Shown piece after piece: positions 1 through 11,150 of a stretch of 64,000 nt of DNA. Position 1 is the stretch's first letter, and the number at the start of each line of letters is the position of its first letter. The notes beneath the pieces are model-generated. The model was not told the DNA's origin and ran no database searches. It saw only the letters and a list, made by a program, of their open reading frames with translations. This DNA comes from Biscogniauxia marginata (taxonomy: Eukaryota; Ascomycota; Sordariomycetes; Xylariales; Xylariaceae): NCBI GenBank assembly GCA_022695795.1, contig MU404079.1, positions 186,001 through 250,000 of the forward strand, given 5' to 3'. The translations under genes and the position numbers were made by a program.

Positions 1-560
1 GAGCTTCTTCAACTCATGATTAATTATATCGCGAGTACCTCGATACAAATATCCCTACAATATTCTCACCTGAAGTAGCCGCCCGAGATTTCATAATTCC
101 TCCATCATTTCCCTCCTGGTGTTTATAGGGTTATAGACGTGTTTCGGCCTTGGGACTGTGGTAGCATGCAGGAGGTACCATCTTTTTTTTATGCGTTGGT
201 ATTTCGTTCTGATCACCTTGAATAATTCTCCATGACACTTGATACGCTTAAAAGGTGTTGTCCTACCATCTATTGTTAGTAAATTACCGTCCGGAACAAG
301 ATACTGACTAAGTCTTGCCAGAGCCTTTCTGTTTTGGCTCCTCGGAGGATGCCATTATTCTTCAATCGTTTCCAGTAAGTTTTGTTGACTGCATCTGTTT
401 TGATAATCTCTAATATGACAATAGGGGCCGGCAAGACCTCTTAAATTTCGCCAAGGCTGAGAGCATTTAAGCTTCGTCGACACCGAACGTGCCTTGGCCA
501 CAAGATGGTGCGTCATGGTGCTAGATATACGTCTAACAAATATTTGTCCTTGTATCTATC
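1..560. other. Left-edge intergenic sequence
   Basis: AT-rich sequence with no open frame matching a known family on either strand. It lies upstream of the argininosuccinate synthase relic. Any earlier exons of that relic are too degraded to recognise here. Confidence 0.5.
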
Positions 561-569
561 TAACCCTGA

Positions 570-1167
570 AAAGATAACCTGGTACACTGCAGCTACGAAA
601 GTGGATTTCTTGAGAAGCCAGATCTACCTGCGCCAAAGGACCTTCGGACCAAAACTGTTGGTACGTACACTTATAATCTCTAATAAACCGCCACTAATCA
701 TGGTCTAAAATTAACTGATTCCTGAAATATATAGATCACCTCGACGCGCCCGACGTTCCTGTTGAAATATGGGGCTATACGGCCCTTGCCACCTGTATCT
801 ACATATATAGGATGGGCGAAGCCCATCCGTCTCATAGACTCACCTTGAACTAATACACTTGATCCTATACTCACATCTTCGTCTCATCTCAACAGTTCCA
901 ACCAAATTCTCCATCAAATCTAGAGAGGGCATCCCTATTAAGCTTGAAATAGAAGGCGGCAAGATTGTTGCTAGTTCTCTCGAACTTTTCAAAGCTCTTA
1001 ATGAGATTGCAGGCAAAAGTGGTGTAGGATATGCCGATCTCGTTGAGACGCGAAGCAAAGTTCTTGGAGAAGGCAAAATTGAAAGAATGTCCGGTTGCCT
1101 ATGCATGGTCGTTATAGCTAATAATAAAAGTAGGAAAATGGAATTATGTCGTAAAATCGACATGTGA
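570..1167 (+). pseudogene. Argininosuccinate synthase-like relic
   Basis: This is a decayed fragment of argininosuccinate synthase, which joins citrulline and aspartate in arginine synthesis. Translating across frames gives family segments in the right order: NLVHCSYESGFLEKP near 578-625, PAPKDLRTKTV near 628-660, DHLDAPDVPVEI near 735-770 after a plausible GT-AG intron (donor GTACGT at about 661), and then EGIPIKL and SLELFKALNEIAGKSGVG in the frame open from 859 to 1167. These match the stretch just before and inside the C-terminal domain of the enzyme. The ATP-binding N-terminal domain is missing, a stop precedes the first segment, and the tail after the LVETRS region no longer resembles the family. 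It reads as a relic of a duplicated or acquired gene, not the housekeeping enzyme. Confidence 0.7.
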
Positions 1168-1279
1168 ATAAGTGAAATCCTGACGACAAACTAGTAAACT
1201 GGACTGATGAGTAACCTTAGACGATAAGGAGGTCTGCGGATGGATTAGTCCGTACTGGTTCAGCCATGCTGGGCCTGTC

Positions 1280-1600
1280 GCCAATGCGAAAATCTACCAC
1301 GAAGCATTCAAGGGGGGATGAGTGTCTGGAGCAAGCACCTTCACTCAAGGAACGAAAATGGTGAGTTCGGCTTTCATCTACCAATGATTCGGGGACTAAT
1401 CCTGATCATGACTAGGTACGTAGGGGGTTTTCGTATTTCCCGAAGGAGATGTTTTGCACCCCAGGCATATGGAGCAAGAAACCCGGAGACGTGGTGTTCG
1501 AGCGGGAGCATGAGCACGGTGGCCACCTTGCTGCCTGGGAACAGCTAGAAGCCCCTTATAGACGATCTTCGGGTTATGTGTACGCGAGGTGGGTAGGCCT
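1280..1600 (+). pseudogene. Epoxide hydrolase C-terminal relic
   Basis: The C-terminal end of an alpha/beta-hydrolase-fold epoxide hydrolase can be read on the plus strand. The frame around 1445-1560 gives KEMFCTPGIWSKKPGDVVFE followed by HEHGGHLAAWEQLEAP. The GGHLAAWE part is the family motif containing the catalytic histidine, close to the C-terminus. A GT-AG intron (GTGAGT at about 1361 to TAG before about 1416) may split off an upstream piece starting near 1318. The join needs a frameshift, and the cap domain and nucleophile region are absent, so the gene is not functional. It lies 150 bp after the argininosuccinate synthase relic on the same strand. Confidence 0.65.
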
Positions 1601-2210
1601 ATAGTGTGTTTGACAAGAAGTAGCTACGTACATATGAGCACAAGAACTGTCTAGGTTTTCTTTTTATAGACACACTTAATTGATTAAGTGAACTGGGAAA
1701 GGCGGTACGTGAACTTATCATCAAATGGTGAGCCGTGATCATACTTCGAATCATACCTAGTATATGATATTCTATAGGTTATCCTTGCCAGCCCGTTCGA
1801 TCTTTCAATTTTTGGTATGTTTTTGGTAGCACTTTGAATCTGAAAAGTCAACACCAATTTCAGTCATCGGTATTGATCTGAGTATTCACTAGAGCTTTTC
1901 TCCTTTTTCTTCCCCCCTCGATTTTCACTCGACATAGATTCAACCGGGGCACTTTGCTAGCAATTGTTTGGGTAGCGGATCGAATAAACTTGGCACCAGG
2001 CATACATTTTCTTTTGAGATACCTATATTAAACTTATTGCTATACCAGTTCTAGCAATGATTATTAGAATGATAAATATACCGGCATTTACACTGCGACA
2101 CTGAAGGAGTCAGGCTGTCTTTAGCCTTGAAGACGCTAGGGGACTTCTTCGCATCTATTCGTAGCTATAGCATAGTTTATTTAAATAGACCAGTCCCCAT
2201 TTCTCTGCCT
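1601..2210. other. Intergenic, AT-rich
   Basis: No recognisable gene. It separates the two plus-strand relics from the 3' end of the minus-strand SDR gene. Confidence 0.5.
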
Positions 2211-3053
2211 TCAATAGTACGGTTCTCCTTCGGCGCAGTCCACACCCTCAGCGACGCACCTCTTCACAGCGGCTTCCGGATCCTCGTCACCATCCAACAT
2301 ATCCAGCCAGCAACTCTTGACATTCGGGTCATCAAGCAACAAAGCAGCAAGTTTCGCTACGGACGCTCGGCTCGAGGTTCCAGTGGCATTGGGGAGCTTT
2401 CCCAGGCTGACCTTCCCAGCAGGCTCAGTCGTCAAGAGACCCGGTCGAAGGTTGATAGCGGCGAAATCCTTCCGCTTTTTGGATTCCTCTACGAGGACCT
2501 GGTCCGCCGCGACTTTGGCCTGGTAGTATCTCTCGAGCGATTTCACCGTCTTGGCGTATTCAGCCTCCCAGGTGGCGTCGTCCCACCAGGTCGGCTTTCT
2601 CAGGCGCGACGTGATGAACGACACCATCAGAAATTTAGTAATGGAAGGGGTCGCCACGGACGCGCGGATGAAGTGGATCGCGGCGTCGCGGTCGATAGCG
2701 AAAGTCTATTGAGCAGTTCGTCAACAATTCTTCATCATGCCACCGTAGCCAAGCAGCGCACATACTCTCTCGGGGGCACCCTTGCCTCCGGCACCGGCGC
2801 TCCACACTACGTAGTCGGGCTTGACCTCATCGATCAGGCTCTTGGCTTGGCCTTCACTCTTGATCTCCTCCAGACTGCGTACTAAGACGTTCAATTTGCC
2901 GCTCAGGTTCTCTCCGAGCTTCTGCAGGTTGGCGACTTGATCGGGGTTGCGGATAATGCTTGTGACGCTCCACGATCGCTGAAGCAATAGTGGCGTCAGG
3001 AGTTGGGCGACCTTGCCGCTGCCGCCAAGTAAGAGGACGTGATGAGCCGCCAT
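2211..3053 (-). CDS. Atypical short-chain dehydrogenase (NAD(P)-binding), 260 aa
   Basis: Two exons, complement(join(2211..2705,2766..3053)), with a 60-bp intron (GTATGT...TAG); the summed frame gives 260 aa. The protein starts MAAHHVLLLGGSGKVAQLL, a Rossmann nucleotide-binding loop of the GGxGxxG type at residues 8-16. VVWSAGAGG follows near residue 85, and LRPGLLTTEPAGKVSLGK lies near the middle of the second half. These are hallmarks of atypical SDRs of the YwnB/HSCARG-like group, whose NAD(P)H-dependent substrates are mostly unknown. The classical YxxxK catalytic pair is not obvious, which fits a sensor or an atypical reductase. The ATG at 3053 was chosen because the nucleotide-binding strand begins directly after it. 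The neighbours do not define a pathway. Confidence 0.85.
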
Positions 3054-4421
3054 GATTATATCTTTCAATGTCTATAGGCACAGCTCCAGTGCTGCAGTGG
3101 GCCAATGACTTTTTTTTTTTTTTCTCAATGGCGATGCTCCTCTTACTCACAACGCCCGGTCTCTCAGTGGATTATAAAATACCAGAGAGGGTCTAGCCTT
3201 AGAAGAGCAGCTTCGACGAAAAGCATTTATGCTTATTAGGTTATGCGATTATTAATGGCGTCTTTACTACGTCACTAAGGGAGTGGAAGGTCGCAGTTAA
3301 ATGTGGAGAAAACCTTTCTTCTACATCCTTATTCGACCCCTTTTATACTCTTACACCAGCCCATCGGGGAATACTGAACAAAGAAGTGCGCAAGTCCGCC
3401 ATCTGGTGGTGCTACTATGCGATCGATTATAGCAGGCTCAACTTTCAGCCGAGAAAGAACAATTTGGAACCTAGGTTAGAAACCATCTCCCAACACCGAT
3501 CGAGACCATTTAGTGTTCTTTCAAGCCCTTCGCCCTTTTCGAACTCTTCTGTCTTGTAAGCCGTGCAGTTAAGGCTTAGCCTAAACCACCACTTGTCTCT
3601 TATCAATATTGGATAAAATTGCTTTAGTCTTATATACTGCGTAAGGGGTAACTAATGTTATTTTATGTACAAATAGTCTCACACCATCCGTCCGTATCAG
3701 CTCAAGGCCTTGTTAGCTAGACTAATAGATCTCTTGGTAACACCCTTGATCACGGCGAAAGATTATCAAGGTGTATTGTGGCTAGAAGTAGCCATTAGAA
3801 GAACAAGCCGTTTAATTAGGTATGAGATATAAGCAGGTGGTGTGACTGTGAGGAGACTGTAACTCGAGCTACCTAGCCCCTGTCAAAAATACATATTAAA
3901 ACCCTGGAATACTATGGATTTCTTCTAGGTACTTCGGACCGTATGGTATATTATATATAGTGTTATGGTGAATATTTACAGGTGACGTCAATCTATGGCT
4001 AAGAATAGGGGTGTGCCTAAACATTCCGTCATAGTACTTTTGAGGGTGCGTGTATCAGAGTAGACAACTAAGCCAGCCGGCGAAGACAACAAGAAAGTCA
4101 TTCCGCCTTATATGAATGAGGTCGTTTTCCCACTGAGCACCTTGCCTTAGTCACCATAACACGCCTCGAACTCCAAACCAATGGATTGCTACGCTCGAGA
4201 TGTATAAACGTCACTACTCCAAGTGGTTGGGGAGCGTCTATTTCCTATGAGAAATGCCAAGTGACAGTTCGATTACATCAGAACACGTAGCTATTTTCAA
4301 GTACCCAAGGAGCCTGCTTACAAATGCTCCCATAGAAACTCAAGAAATGTGGCAAAGCGAACTACTTGTCGTATTATACTATTAAGTACTAAGGGGTGCA
4401 CCGTCAAAGCCTTACAGCTGC
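3054..4421. other. 1.4-kb intergenic region
   Basis: AT-rich spacer between the SDR start and the 3' end of the gamma-glutamyltransferase gene. It carries the SDR promoter at its left side. I see no protein family match and no RNA gene. Confidence 0.5.
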
Positions 4422-6357
4422 CTAGATGGCGAAGCCCCCCGAGTTATGCTGCCTCGGCTCACCGGCCGCCTCAAAAGTCCCATTCGGTAGCAAACGCAGG
4501 CCCTGAGCAGTGCTTTGACCCGGCGCTACCCACGTCACATTATGTCCCAGAGATTTCAAGAACGCCACGGTGCTGTTGTCGTAGGCATATTCGAAGGAGA
4601 CCTGGTTGGGGCTCAGCTGGTCGTGCAGCCTGGGCTGGGCCAACGCCTCGATCGTCGTCTTCCCCTGGTCGATCACGTGCCAGAGGTTCTGGATTGTCGC
4701 CGTGATGATGCGACTTCCCCCGGCGGCCCCGATAACAAAGTATAGTTTTCCGTCCGCGGTCTCGACGATGGTGGGTGAGATCGATGACAGCGGCCGCTTG
4801 CCTGGCCGGATGTAATTGGCTTCGCTCGGAATATAGCCGAACGCGTTGCTCGAGCCTGGGATAGAGAAGTCATTCATTTCGTCGTTCATGATCACGCCCG
4901 TTTCGGGGACGATGAGTTGGGACCCGAACAGCAAGTTGACCGTAGTCGTGATGCTGACGGCTAGTCCGCTCCTGTCCGCCGTCACAATATGGCTCGTGCC
5001 GGGCGTCTCTAAGCTTTCGAGCCCCTTGGGATCATACACCGACACGTTCTGCGTGCGGAAATCGGAGATCCTGGAGCGGACCTCCTCTACCGTCTCATCC
5101 GACAGCATCTGCTCCTGGTATGTCTGTAGCCCATCCACAAATGAGGGGTCACCGAGCTGGGAACGTTGTCCATATGCGAACCTTATAGCTTCATCCAGGC
5201 GGTGTGTGGTTAGATTGATGGCAGAAGGGTCATCGAAGCCGGAATAGCCGTCCACAATCTTCAGCGCACTCAGCGCAACGACACCGCTTGATGGCGCACT
5301 GCAGAAAAAGGAGTCAGTAATTGCTACATTCGGACTGTTTTCAACCCGTGAAACATCTCTCGGGAGCCAAAATTCATACAACAAGCCAGAACAGGCATGT
5401 TTTACTCATGAGACTGGCTATAAGGGACAATAAAGAACTCCAAAAGTAGCTTACCTGCAACTCGTAAGTTTATATCCCCTGTAATTGATTACTGCTGGCT
5501 TTCTAACAGCCACCGTGTAGTTCTTCAGGTCATCGAGGGTTATAATTCCACCCTTTTTGGCCAGGGCTGTAACGGTCGCGTTGGCGATCGCGCCAGTGTA
5601 GAAAGCATCGGCGCCTTCTGTCGCGATGACCTCCAACGTGTCGGCATAGCGTTTCCGTGTTATCGTCTCGCCAAGCTTGACCCGTTCGCCATGCGGCGCG
5701 AAGTCAATGGCCCAAGACGGGTCGTTTACAAGGAAATCCCCGCTGGGTGTGACAGAGTCCATGTAGTGGACGAGATCCTCTGTGACGTTGAAGCCGTACC
5801 GTGCGACCTTGATAGCCGGAGCTACTACGTCGGTCCACGGTAGAGCGCCGTAGTTCTTGTGGAGGTATTCCAACCCTCGAAGTTCACCTGGCACACCACT
5901 GTATCCCTGTGATCAGTATTTTTCATTTTAGAAAGTGCGTGCACTTCTCGAACAATTCCGCGTGCTGGAATCAGCGAGTTTCTCACCTCGCCAAGCCGCC
6001 ATATAAGCTAGCATCCGTGTTGTTCGCGTACATGTCCTCAAACGCAGCAGCGGGCGCCGTCTCCCGGAAGTCTATGAATTCGTATTTTCCATCACTGCCA
6101 CGCACCAGCAAGAATCCACCGCCTCCAATGCCGCTGTGGTACATGCCGATGACTCCAATGCATAAGACGGTGCCGACCAAGGCGTCGGCCGCATTCCCGC
6201 CGTGCTTCAGTAGGTCAATGCCGATGTTCGAGCAGACGGAGCTTTCAGATGCCACAGCACCTAGCTTTGGCTCGCGTTCGCATGTCGCAGCGATTGCAGA
6301 TCGCGCGAGGACGCCAATCTGCAGAACTGCAGCTGCAGTTCGCTTTAGAGACGGCAT
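4422..6357 (-). CDS. Secreted gamma-glutamyltransferase, 563 aa
   Basis: Three exons, complement(join(4422..5298,5455..5898,5987..6357)), 563 aa. The enzyme cleaves or transfers the gamma-glutamyl group of glutathione and its conjugates. Residues 1-23 (MPSLKRTAAAVLQIGVLARS...) form a signal peptide, so it acts in the secretory path, vacuole or outside the cell. Family landmarks in order: LLKHGGNAADALVGTVLCIG, GIGGGGFLLV and RETAP in exon 1; SGVPGELRGLEYLH across the first splice; CSAPSSGVVALS across the second; GTSHIVTAD, where T373 would be the autoprocessing nucleophile; LSSISPTIV, the oxyanion Ser-Ser; and GAAGGSRIITATIQ. Length and motif set match an intact proenzyme. Both introns (88 and 156 bp) restore the family motifs exactly. 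It sits among relics, with no co-directional partner of related function. Confidence 0.93.
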
Positions 6358-7540
6358 GGCTTGTGGACGTGACAAGGTAAAGACGTTGACGGGCTACTCT
6401 AGTACTTGCAGATGCATACCACGCGAGGCTATCGTGTTTAAGAGGGGGGATATATAGAATATTAGCGGGAGGAGAGGGGAGGGAGATAGAGAAGAGCTGG
6501 ATCACGTCCGTGAGCGCCACAATGATGTTATTAAAAGGATTACCAACACCAGCTTGGGAAGAAAAACAAGCAGCTGCAGCTGACGGTTCCATAAACTTTG
6601 TTGCGTTAGCAACCATGAGCGAACCCCAGGTCTCATTAAAGCGATGATCCTGCGGGAAGCTATCGAAAGAAGCTTTCCATTTGTTTACACCGATCGGCGG
6701 GGTCTTATCGTCCGGGCCGCTGAACTGGACCCTTGAGCTTGACGTATTGCATCATTCAATATTGGCCCAATGAGAGCTAGGGCTGCTGAAGAATTTCACG
6801 GCCATGTCACAGCACCGACAGGAACCGGGATCACCGATCAATCGTCCTTCCTATTCGAGGAACGGTAGATGGACTTTGTGCCATTCGACCCCGTAGCACA
6901 CGTACGTATACAGGCCGCTCCAGGCCAAGCTGACCGAGACCATCGTTCATCGTGCGGCTTCTACAAATATATTCATTGACTACTAAAATCGCTCAGTCCC
7001 CATCTTCATCACGGGTCTTGCCGAAATCCACATAACTAATCTTGTATAGGTAATTAACTTACACCGAGACCGATCCCGACAACATCAAACACAATCTATT
7101 GCAGTGTCGCAATTGAAAGGAAAAAGAAGAACAGATGATATTCAGAGGAGAGGAAGAAAAAAAAGAACTCAGGACTGCTTGCATAAAGCGCCAAAGAGAC
7201 AATTAGTTCTCCCAATCCTTGGTTGATATTATGAGACAAGAATACGAGGATAATGTGAGCTATATTAGTCCAAGGTAGAGCCAGATAGACAAGAGCAGTC
7301 TATATAGGACCGTAAAGGGGCATAGCCCCATATTCCAACAATTACGCATTTCATTTTGATATCACCAGCTTCACTGTTTAGCTGTGTAGCGGGCGTGGTT
7401 CGCACAATTGCTTCTAACAGCCATCATATCGTGATTATTTGTCAGTGTTAAAGGCCAAAATCGAACTCATTCAGTCTACGGACACGGGGTTTTTATACCC
7501 ACCTACCTGTAATCAAGATATGATCCAGTGGCATTCAACA
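6358..7540. other. 1.2-kb intergenic region upstream of the GGT gene
   Basis: Contains the promoter of the minus-strand gamma-glutamyltransferase gene; a TATATAGAATA stretch lies near 6450. No further gene is recognised. Confidence 0.5.
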
Positions 7541-8340
7541 AGCTATTCAGTCAAGAGACCAGTAGCCCCAACGATATAGCAGCCTTAAGGCTGGTTTGCT
7601 TGAACTTTGGAGATTGCCCCTCCTTTCGATATCCTCAGTCAAGCACATCACTAGCATACCGTACCTCCTCAGCCCCATCCAGCCAAACCTGCGCGTCCCC
7701 ATCGTTCTTCTCCTGGTGGCTCTCCAGCTACACTCACTTGACAATGTCTGCCCTCCTCCTAGCCAACCAACTTACTTTCCGATCCACAGATGCATGAAGA
7801 AGAACCTCAGCTCCTCTCGCTCCTCCCAATTTGGCTGGTGGATATACTTCTTAGAACCCGGGGGCCCGATCCAGGAGAACGCAGGACGGCGCCCGACGGG
7901 CCGAGCTTCCTGCTCTCGCCCTCAGCAATGACTGCTCTCTTGAGACTCTCTTGGAGGAACCCGTGCATGTACACAGTCCCGGTGCCGGTTGCGTTCATGA
8001 TAATGGGCGTGCTGGTATCTTGCTGCAGATGATAGCCTGTGTTCGATGAGCGTACAAAGCAGTGGATCTTCGAGCTGAGAACGAGAATCACTAGATACCT
8101 CAATACGACGCCCTCGAAGGTACGGCCGTAGCCTCTATGCGCAGGTGCCCGGCGGACGTCGTAGATCACGGAAACAATCACTAGATGTAGTAGCGTTGAC
8201 GGCTTGATAACGACGGGTGAAGGGTAGATCGAATATTGATGCAGCGTCAGCGGCCTGAGCATGTCTAAGGTGGCAAATGGGAGCTTGGCAGTAGGGTAAT
8301 CCTCCAGGAGGTTGAGAACGGATCTACGATTGTCAATATA
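7541..8340 (-). pseudogene. Unresolved degenerate coding stretch
   Basis: Coding-like minus-strand sequence that I cannot assign. From about 8325 down to 7807 a frame reads LLEDYPTAKLPFATLDMLRP and then KPSTLLHLVIVSVIYDVRR, after a possible acceptor (ATCGTAG). The second part faintly resembles the N-terminal membrane region of fungal ABCC-type transporters, but no ATPase motif is present. Near 7560-7700 another frame reads VWLDGAEEVRYASDVLD and a GYRK after a stop, which loosely recalls the first part of some fungal P450s. Frames are short and interrupted, so this is probably debris of one or two genes. Neither identity is secure. Confidence 0.3.
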
Positions 8341-8439
8341 CCCTTCTTAAACACTCCGTCTAAGGATTCAAGGGCGATCATTTATTCCTTGCTCGTCTGA
8401 AATAGCCGTCTTAGCAGTCGCCTCTACCTAGCGTTTCGC

Positions 8440-9305
8440 TGCCGGTGTGCCGAGCACAATTCTTGAGCCTGATCGCGAGCACTGAAGATTTCCCCTTTCC
8501 GGGTAATCTTAAACTGTTTATCAATTCGAAAATTCACGTATAGCATAGTCTCGGGAGAAAATACCTCCTTGCTCATTCCTTCTGGGAGCTAAAGTTCCAT
8601 GTACCACTTAGGAATATCGACACCAGCTTCGGCAGTATGATTGTTTACCTTGATGATCACCGTAGAAACACCCTCGTGAGCCTAATTATCAGCAGCCTTA
8701 GACTTCTCGATGGTCACAGTGAGCTTAAGAGTAGTATAAGCAGGCCGAAGCTCTCCTGCAGTAGTGATAAGTGAGTTATACAACTCTTCCCATCCGCCGA
8801 TAATATCATCCACCACGTCGATGTAGCAAGATTCAACAAACCGACTGCCGCCGAGTTTCAGTACAATAACGTCGTCATAAACTTGGGTTCTCGTGATGAG
8901 CTGTAACTCAATCTCTATTTCCTAATTCCCAAGACAAAGAAAGCGACCCCCTTGAGGCTGTCCGGCTTGCCGGCTTCTAGCTAGGCGATAAATTGCCGCG
9001 CTTTATCTACAGGCCTCCATTCGTAGGGCAGTGTAATTATCGAGACTAGTTAGTCAAAGGGTAGCTGCACAATTACCCAGTCTATTATTTCCAGGGTAAC
9101 ATCAAAGCCATAGTCATCTGTCGTAATCTGGTTGTTGATTTAGGGGGGGATATGGTATGCACCTTAGCTTAGTGAGGCTTATATTTCAACACTGAGGATG
9201 TTCCGCAAAGTACTTACAAGTCTCCGCATCAGAGCCGGAGAGGAGTGACAGAGGCTTGCTGGCTTTACTGGACTTATACAGTTCCTTGATAGCCTTTGCC
9301 TCTTT
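8440..9305 (-). pseudogene. CYP505-type P450 reductase-domain relic
   Basis: The minus strand holds a decayed piece of a self-sufficient fungal P450 (CYP505 or BM3-like), covering the FMN-binding flavodoxin domain and the start of the FAD domain. Reading from 9303 downward: a linker, then KPLSLLSGSDAETC (family P-loop region LYGSNTGTC), a likely GT-AG intron (about 9218-9132), then TTDDYGFDVTLEIIDWV, YEWRPVDKARQFIA, LEAGKPDSLKGVAFFV, LKLGGSRFVESCYIDVVDD, IIGGWEELYNSL and AHEGVSTVIIKVNN. At least four in-frame stops are visible, at 9050-9052, 8981-8983, 8682-8684 and 8589-8591, and a frameshift lies near 8920. The one at 8981 replaces the conserved Trp of FxxWL. No heme domain is recognisable upstream, and the NADPH-binding C-terminus is missing. 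Confidence 0.75.
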
Positions 9306-10604
9306 ATATGTAAGTAGGTGAGGTAGTAGTTGATCTCAATGTGACGGTCAGAATAGTATTCGCTTGGTGATGTCTGGCAACTGCAGCCATTCTGGAAGTA
9401 AAATATTATCGCGCACAAAATATTATAAGCGTACCTCAAAACTATTTGCTTGATCTTTTCATGCCCAATGTACTTATTGCAACTCATTCCTTGCAGTAAA
9501 TGCGTTTTGAACCTCCTAGCAGCCGTCTAGCTACTGGTCTATTATATAACCTTGATAAGGCCTTAGACGGACAACCTTTGTAGGTCAGGTTGGGCGATTT
9601 AATCATAGTAGCTGCAAGCCAACGTATTACCGCGCCAGGCACAGCGAGAGCTGAACATTCGCCGACCAGCCTAATAAATGAAAAGGAAACCAGTTGGCCA
9701 ACTAGGAATGGGCAGTCATCTATACCTAGATCATTATTATTGGTCAATACAAACCACACTATCAAAAGAGTCATGGTTTGGCATTTCGTAGTCAGCACCT
9801 AACTCGAATATCTTTTTAAATGTCACTCTTAGATGGTACCAGGGGAAGGAAATGAAAGGGAAGGGGAAAGTATTTTGACTGATATATTGCTTACAAGGTA
9901 TCAACGTAGTACACAAAAGCAGCACCGGTTCAACAGTGTTCCTTGTTTGGTTCTTCACTATCAACGAAGATCATAGTAACGGTTAGGACGGCACATTAGC
10001 CAAGAGTTAAGAACATAAACACAGCTAGGAAAAAGCCAATGATTTATACCAGCATTCTTCAAGATCTTCTCCGTCAGCGGCAGTGCGATGGGCTGAGTGC
10101 TTTTGCAGACTAAGAAACGGAGGTCTCTCATTGGATGGAAAATAAGCAAGGGCTCTCCTTTCGGAGGACATTCAACGGCACAGTCCAATCAGAGGATATG
10201 ACATTCTATTAGCTTTCTTGGGTTGCCTAAGGGCTGAAGATAGCCACTCGCGCGAGAAAGAAGGGCTGACAGGAATACTGCGATGGAAGTACACAGCCCT
10301 ACCAGGCCAAGAAACATACCCCAGGCTTCGACAAAATTGCACTCTCACTGCCACCGATATAACGTCATTTGTTCAAGTAGCGAGTGGTATATGAAGACCA
10401 TCAAGTCCACATCTCTCAATCATGTTTTTATCATCATCATCATCATCATCATCACACAGAATAATCCTCATCCTCGAGACTACGTGCTCTTCCACCTTGT
10501 CTAAACCAACAATTCAGATAGACGAGCTACCTATCGAGCCGACGGCTTGAACAACTACACATATCCCCATATTCAGAAGAGGAAGAAAATACCCCGACCC
10601 CAGA
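9306..10604. other. 1.3-kb region without an assignable gene
   Basis: Several short minus-strand frames (for example 9961-10354, with hydrophobic segments) do not match a family I recognise. A heme domain for the CYP505 relic would be expected here but was not found. A trinucleotide ATC repeat lies at 10430-10454, just before the next gene. Confidence 0.45.
10430..10454 (+). repeat. (ATC)n microsatellite
   Basis: Eight uninterrupted ATC/TCA units, about 150 bp upstream of the four-helix membrane protein start, probably in its promoter or 5' leader. Confidence 0.9.
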
Positions 10605-11150
10605 ATGCAGCAGTACGAAGGCATCTGGCGCAAGCGCCAACTGCTCCCGAGCTGGATCCTGCAAATCCTATGCTCGCTCGTGCTCGGCGCGATCGCCATC
10701 GTGCTCCTGGTGGCAGCTTCGTACGTGGAGAGCCACGCGGGCGAGTTCGACCGCGACTCGGACCGGTACTACTACGGGTACGACGCCTCGCAGCTGGCGG
10801 ACTACGCGAACGCGACGGGCGGCGTGGTGCTCGCGCTGGCAGCGGCCACGCTCGTGCTCGACGTCGCCGAGATCGTGCTGTACAAGAGGCGCCGGCTCGC
10901 GCCCGCGCTGCTGCTCGCGAGCGCGTGCCTCAAGACGCTCGTCTGGGGCGCCTGGTTCGTGCTGAGCGTGGTGGCGGCCGCCGCCGGCAGTGTCGGGGTC
11001 GTGGACCTCGTGTTTGGCTTCGTCTTGGCCGGCACGAGCATAGTCCAATTAGTCTTCGGCGCCATATACACGCACCGCAAGCGCAGGGGCACTCTACGGC
11101 CGAGGGGCGATGCGAAGACGGCCGGCGTCGAGGCGGGTTATGGGTATTGA
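10605..11150 (+). CDS. Four-helix membrane protein, 181 aa (MARVEL-like)
   Basis: Single exon from ATG 10605 to TGA, 181 aa. Four hydrophobic helices are visible at roughly residues 18-40, 66-88, 101-127 and 131-152, separated by a charged, Tyr-rich loop (DSDRYYYGYDASQLADYANA) and a short basic loop (YKRRR). The tail after residue 155 is basic (HRKRRGTLRPRGD). This layout is that of fungal MARVEL or related small tetraspan proteins of the plasma membrane, but I see no diagnostic signature, so the family is tentative. The coding sequence is very GC-rich (long runs of GCG, CTC and GTG codons) inside an AT-rich neighbourhood, so it stands out sharply. It looks under normal codon selection while the surroundings decay. 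Confidence 0.7.
   Translation: MQQYEGIWRKRQLLPSWILQILCSLVLGAIAIVLLVAASYVESHAGEFDRDSDRYYYGYDASQLADYANATGGVVLALAAATLVLDVAEIVLYKRRRLAPALLLASACLKTLVWGAWFVLSVVAAAAGSVGVVDLVFGFVLAGTSIVQLVFGAIYTHRKRRGTLRPRGDAKTAGVEAGYGY

Noticed and set aside
2127..2885. 252-codon plus-strand frame over the SDR gene
   Set aside because: It overlaps both SDR exons in antisense and shows no domain. The spliced minus-strand frame has clear Rossmann motifs.
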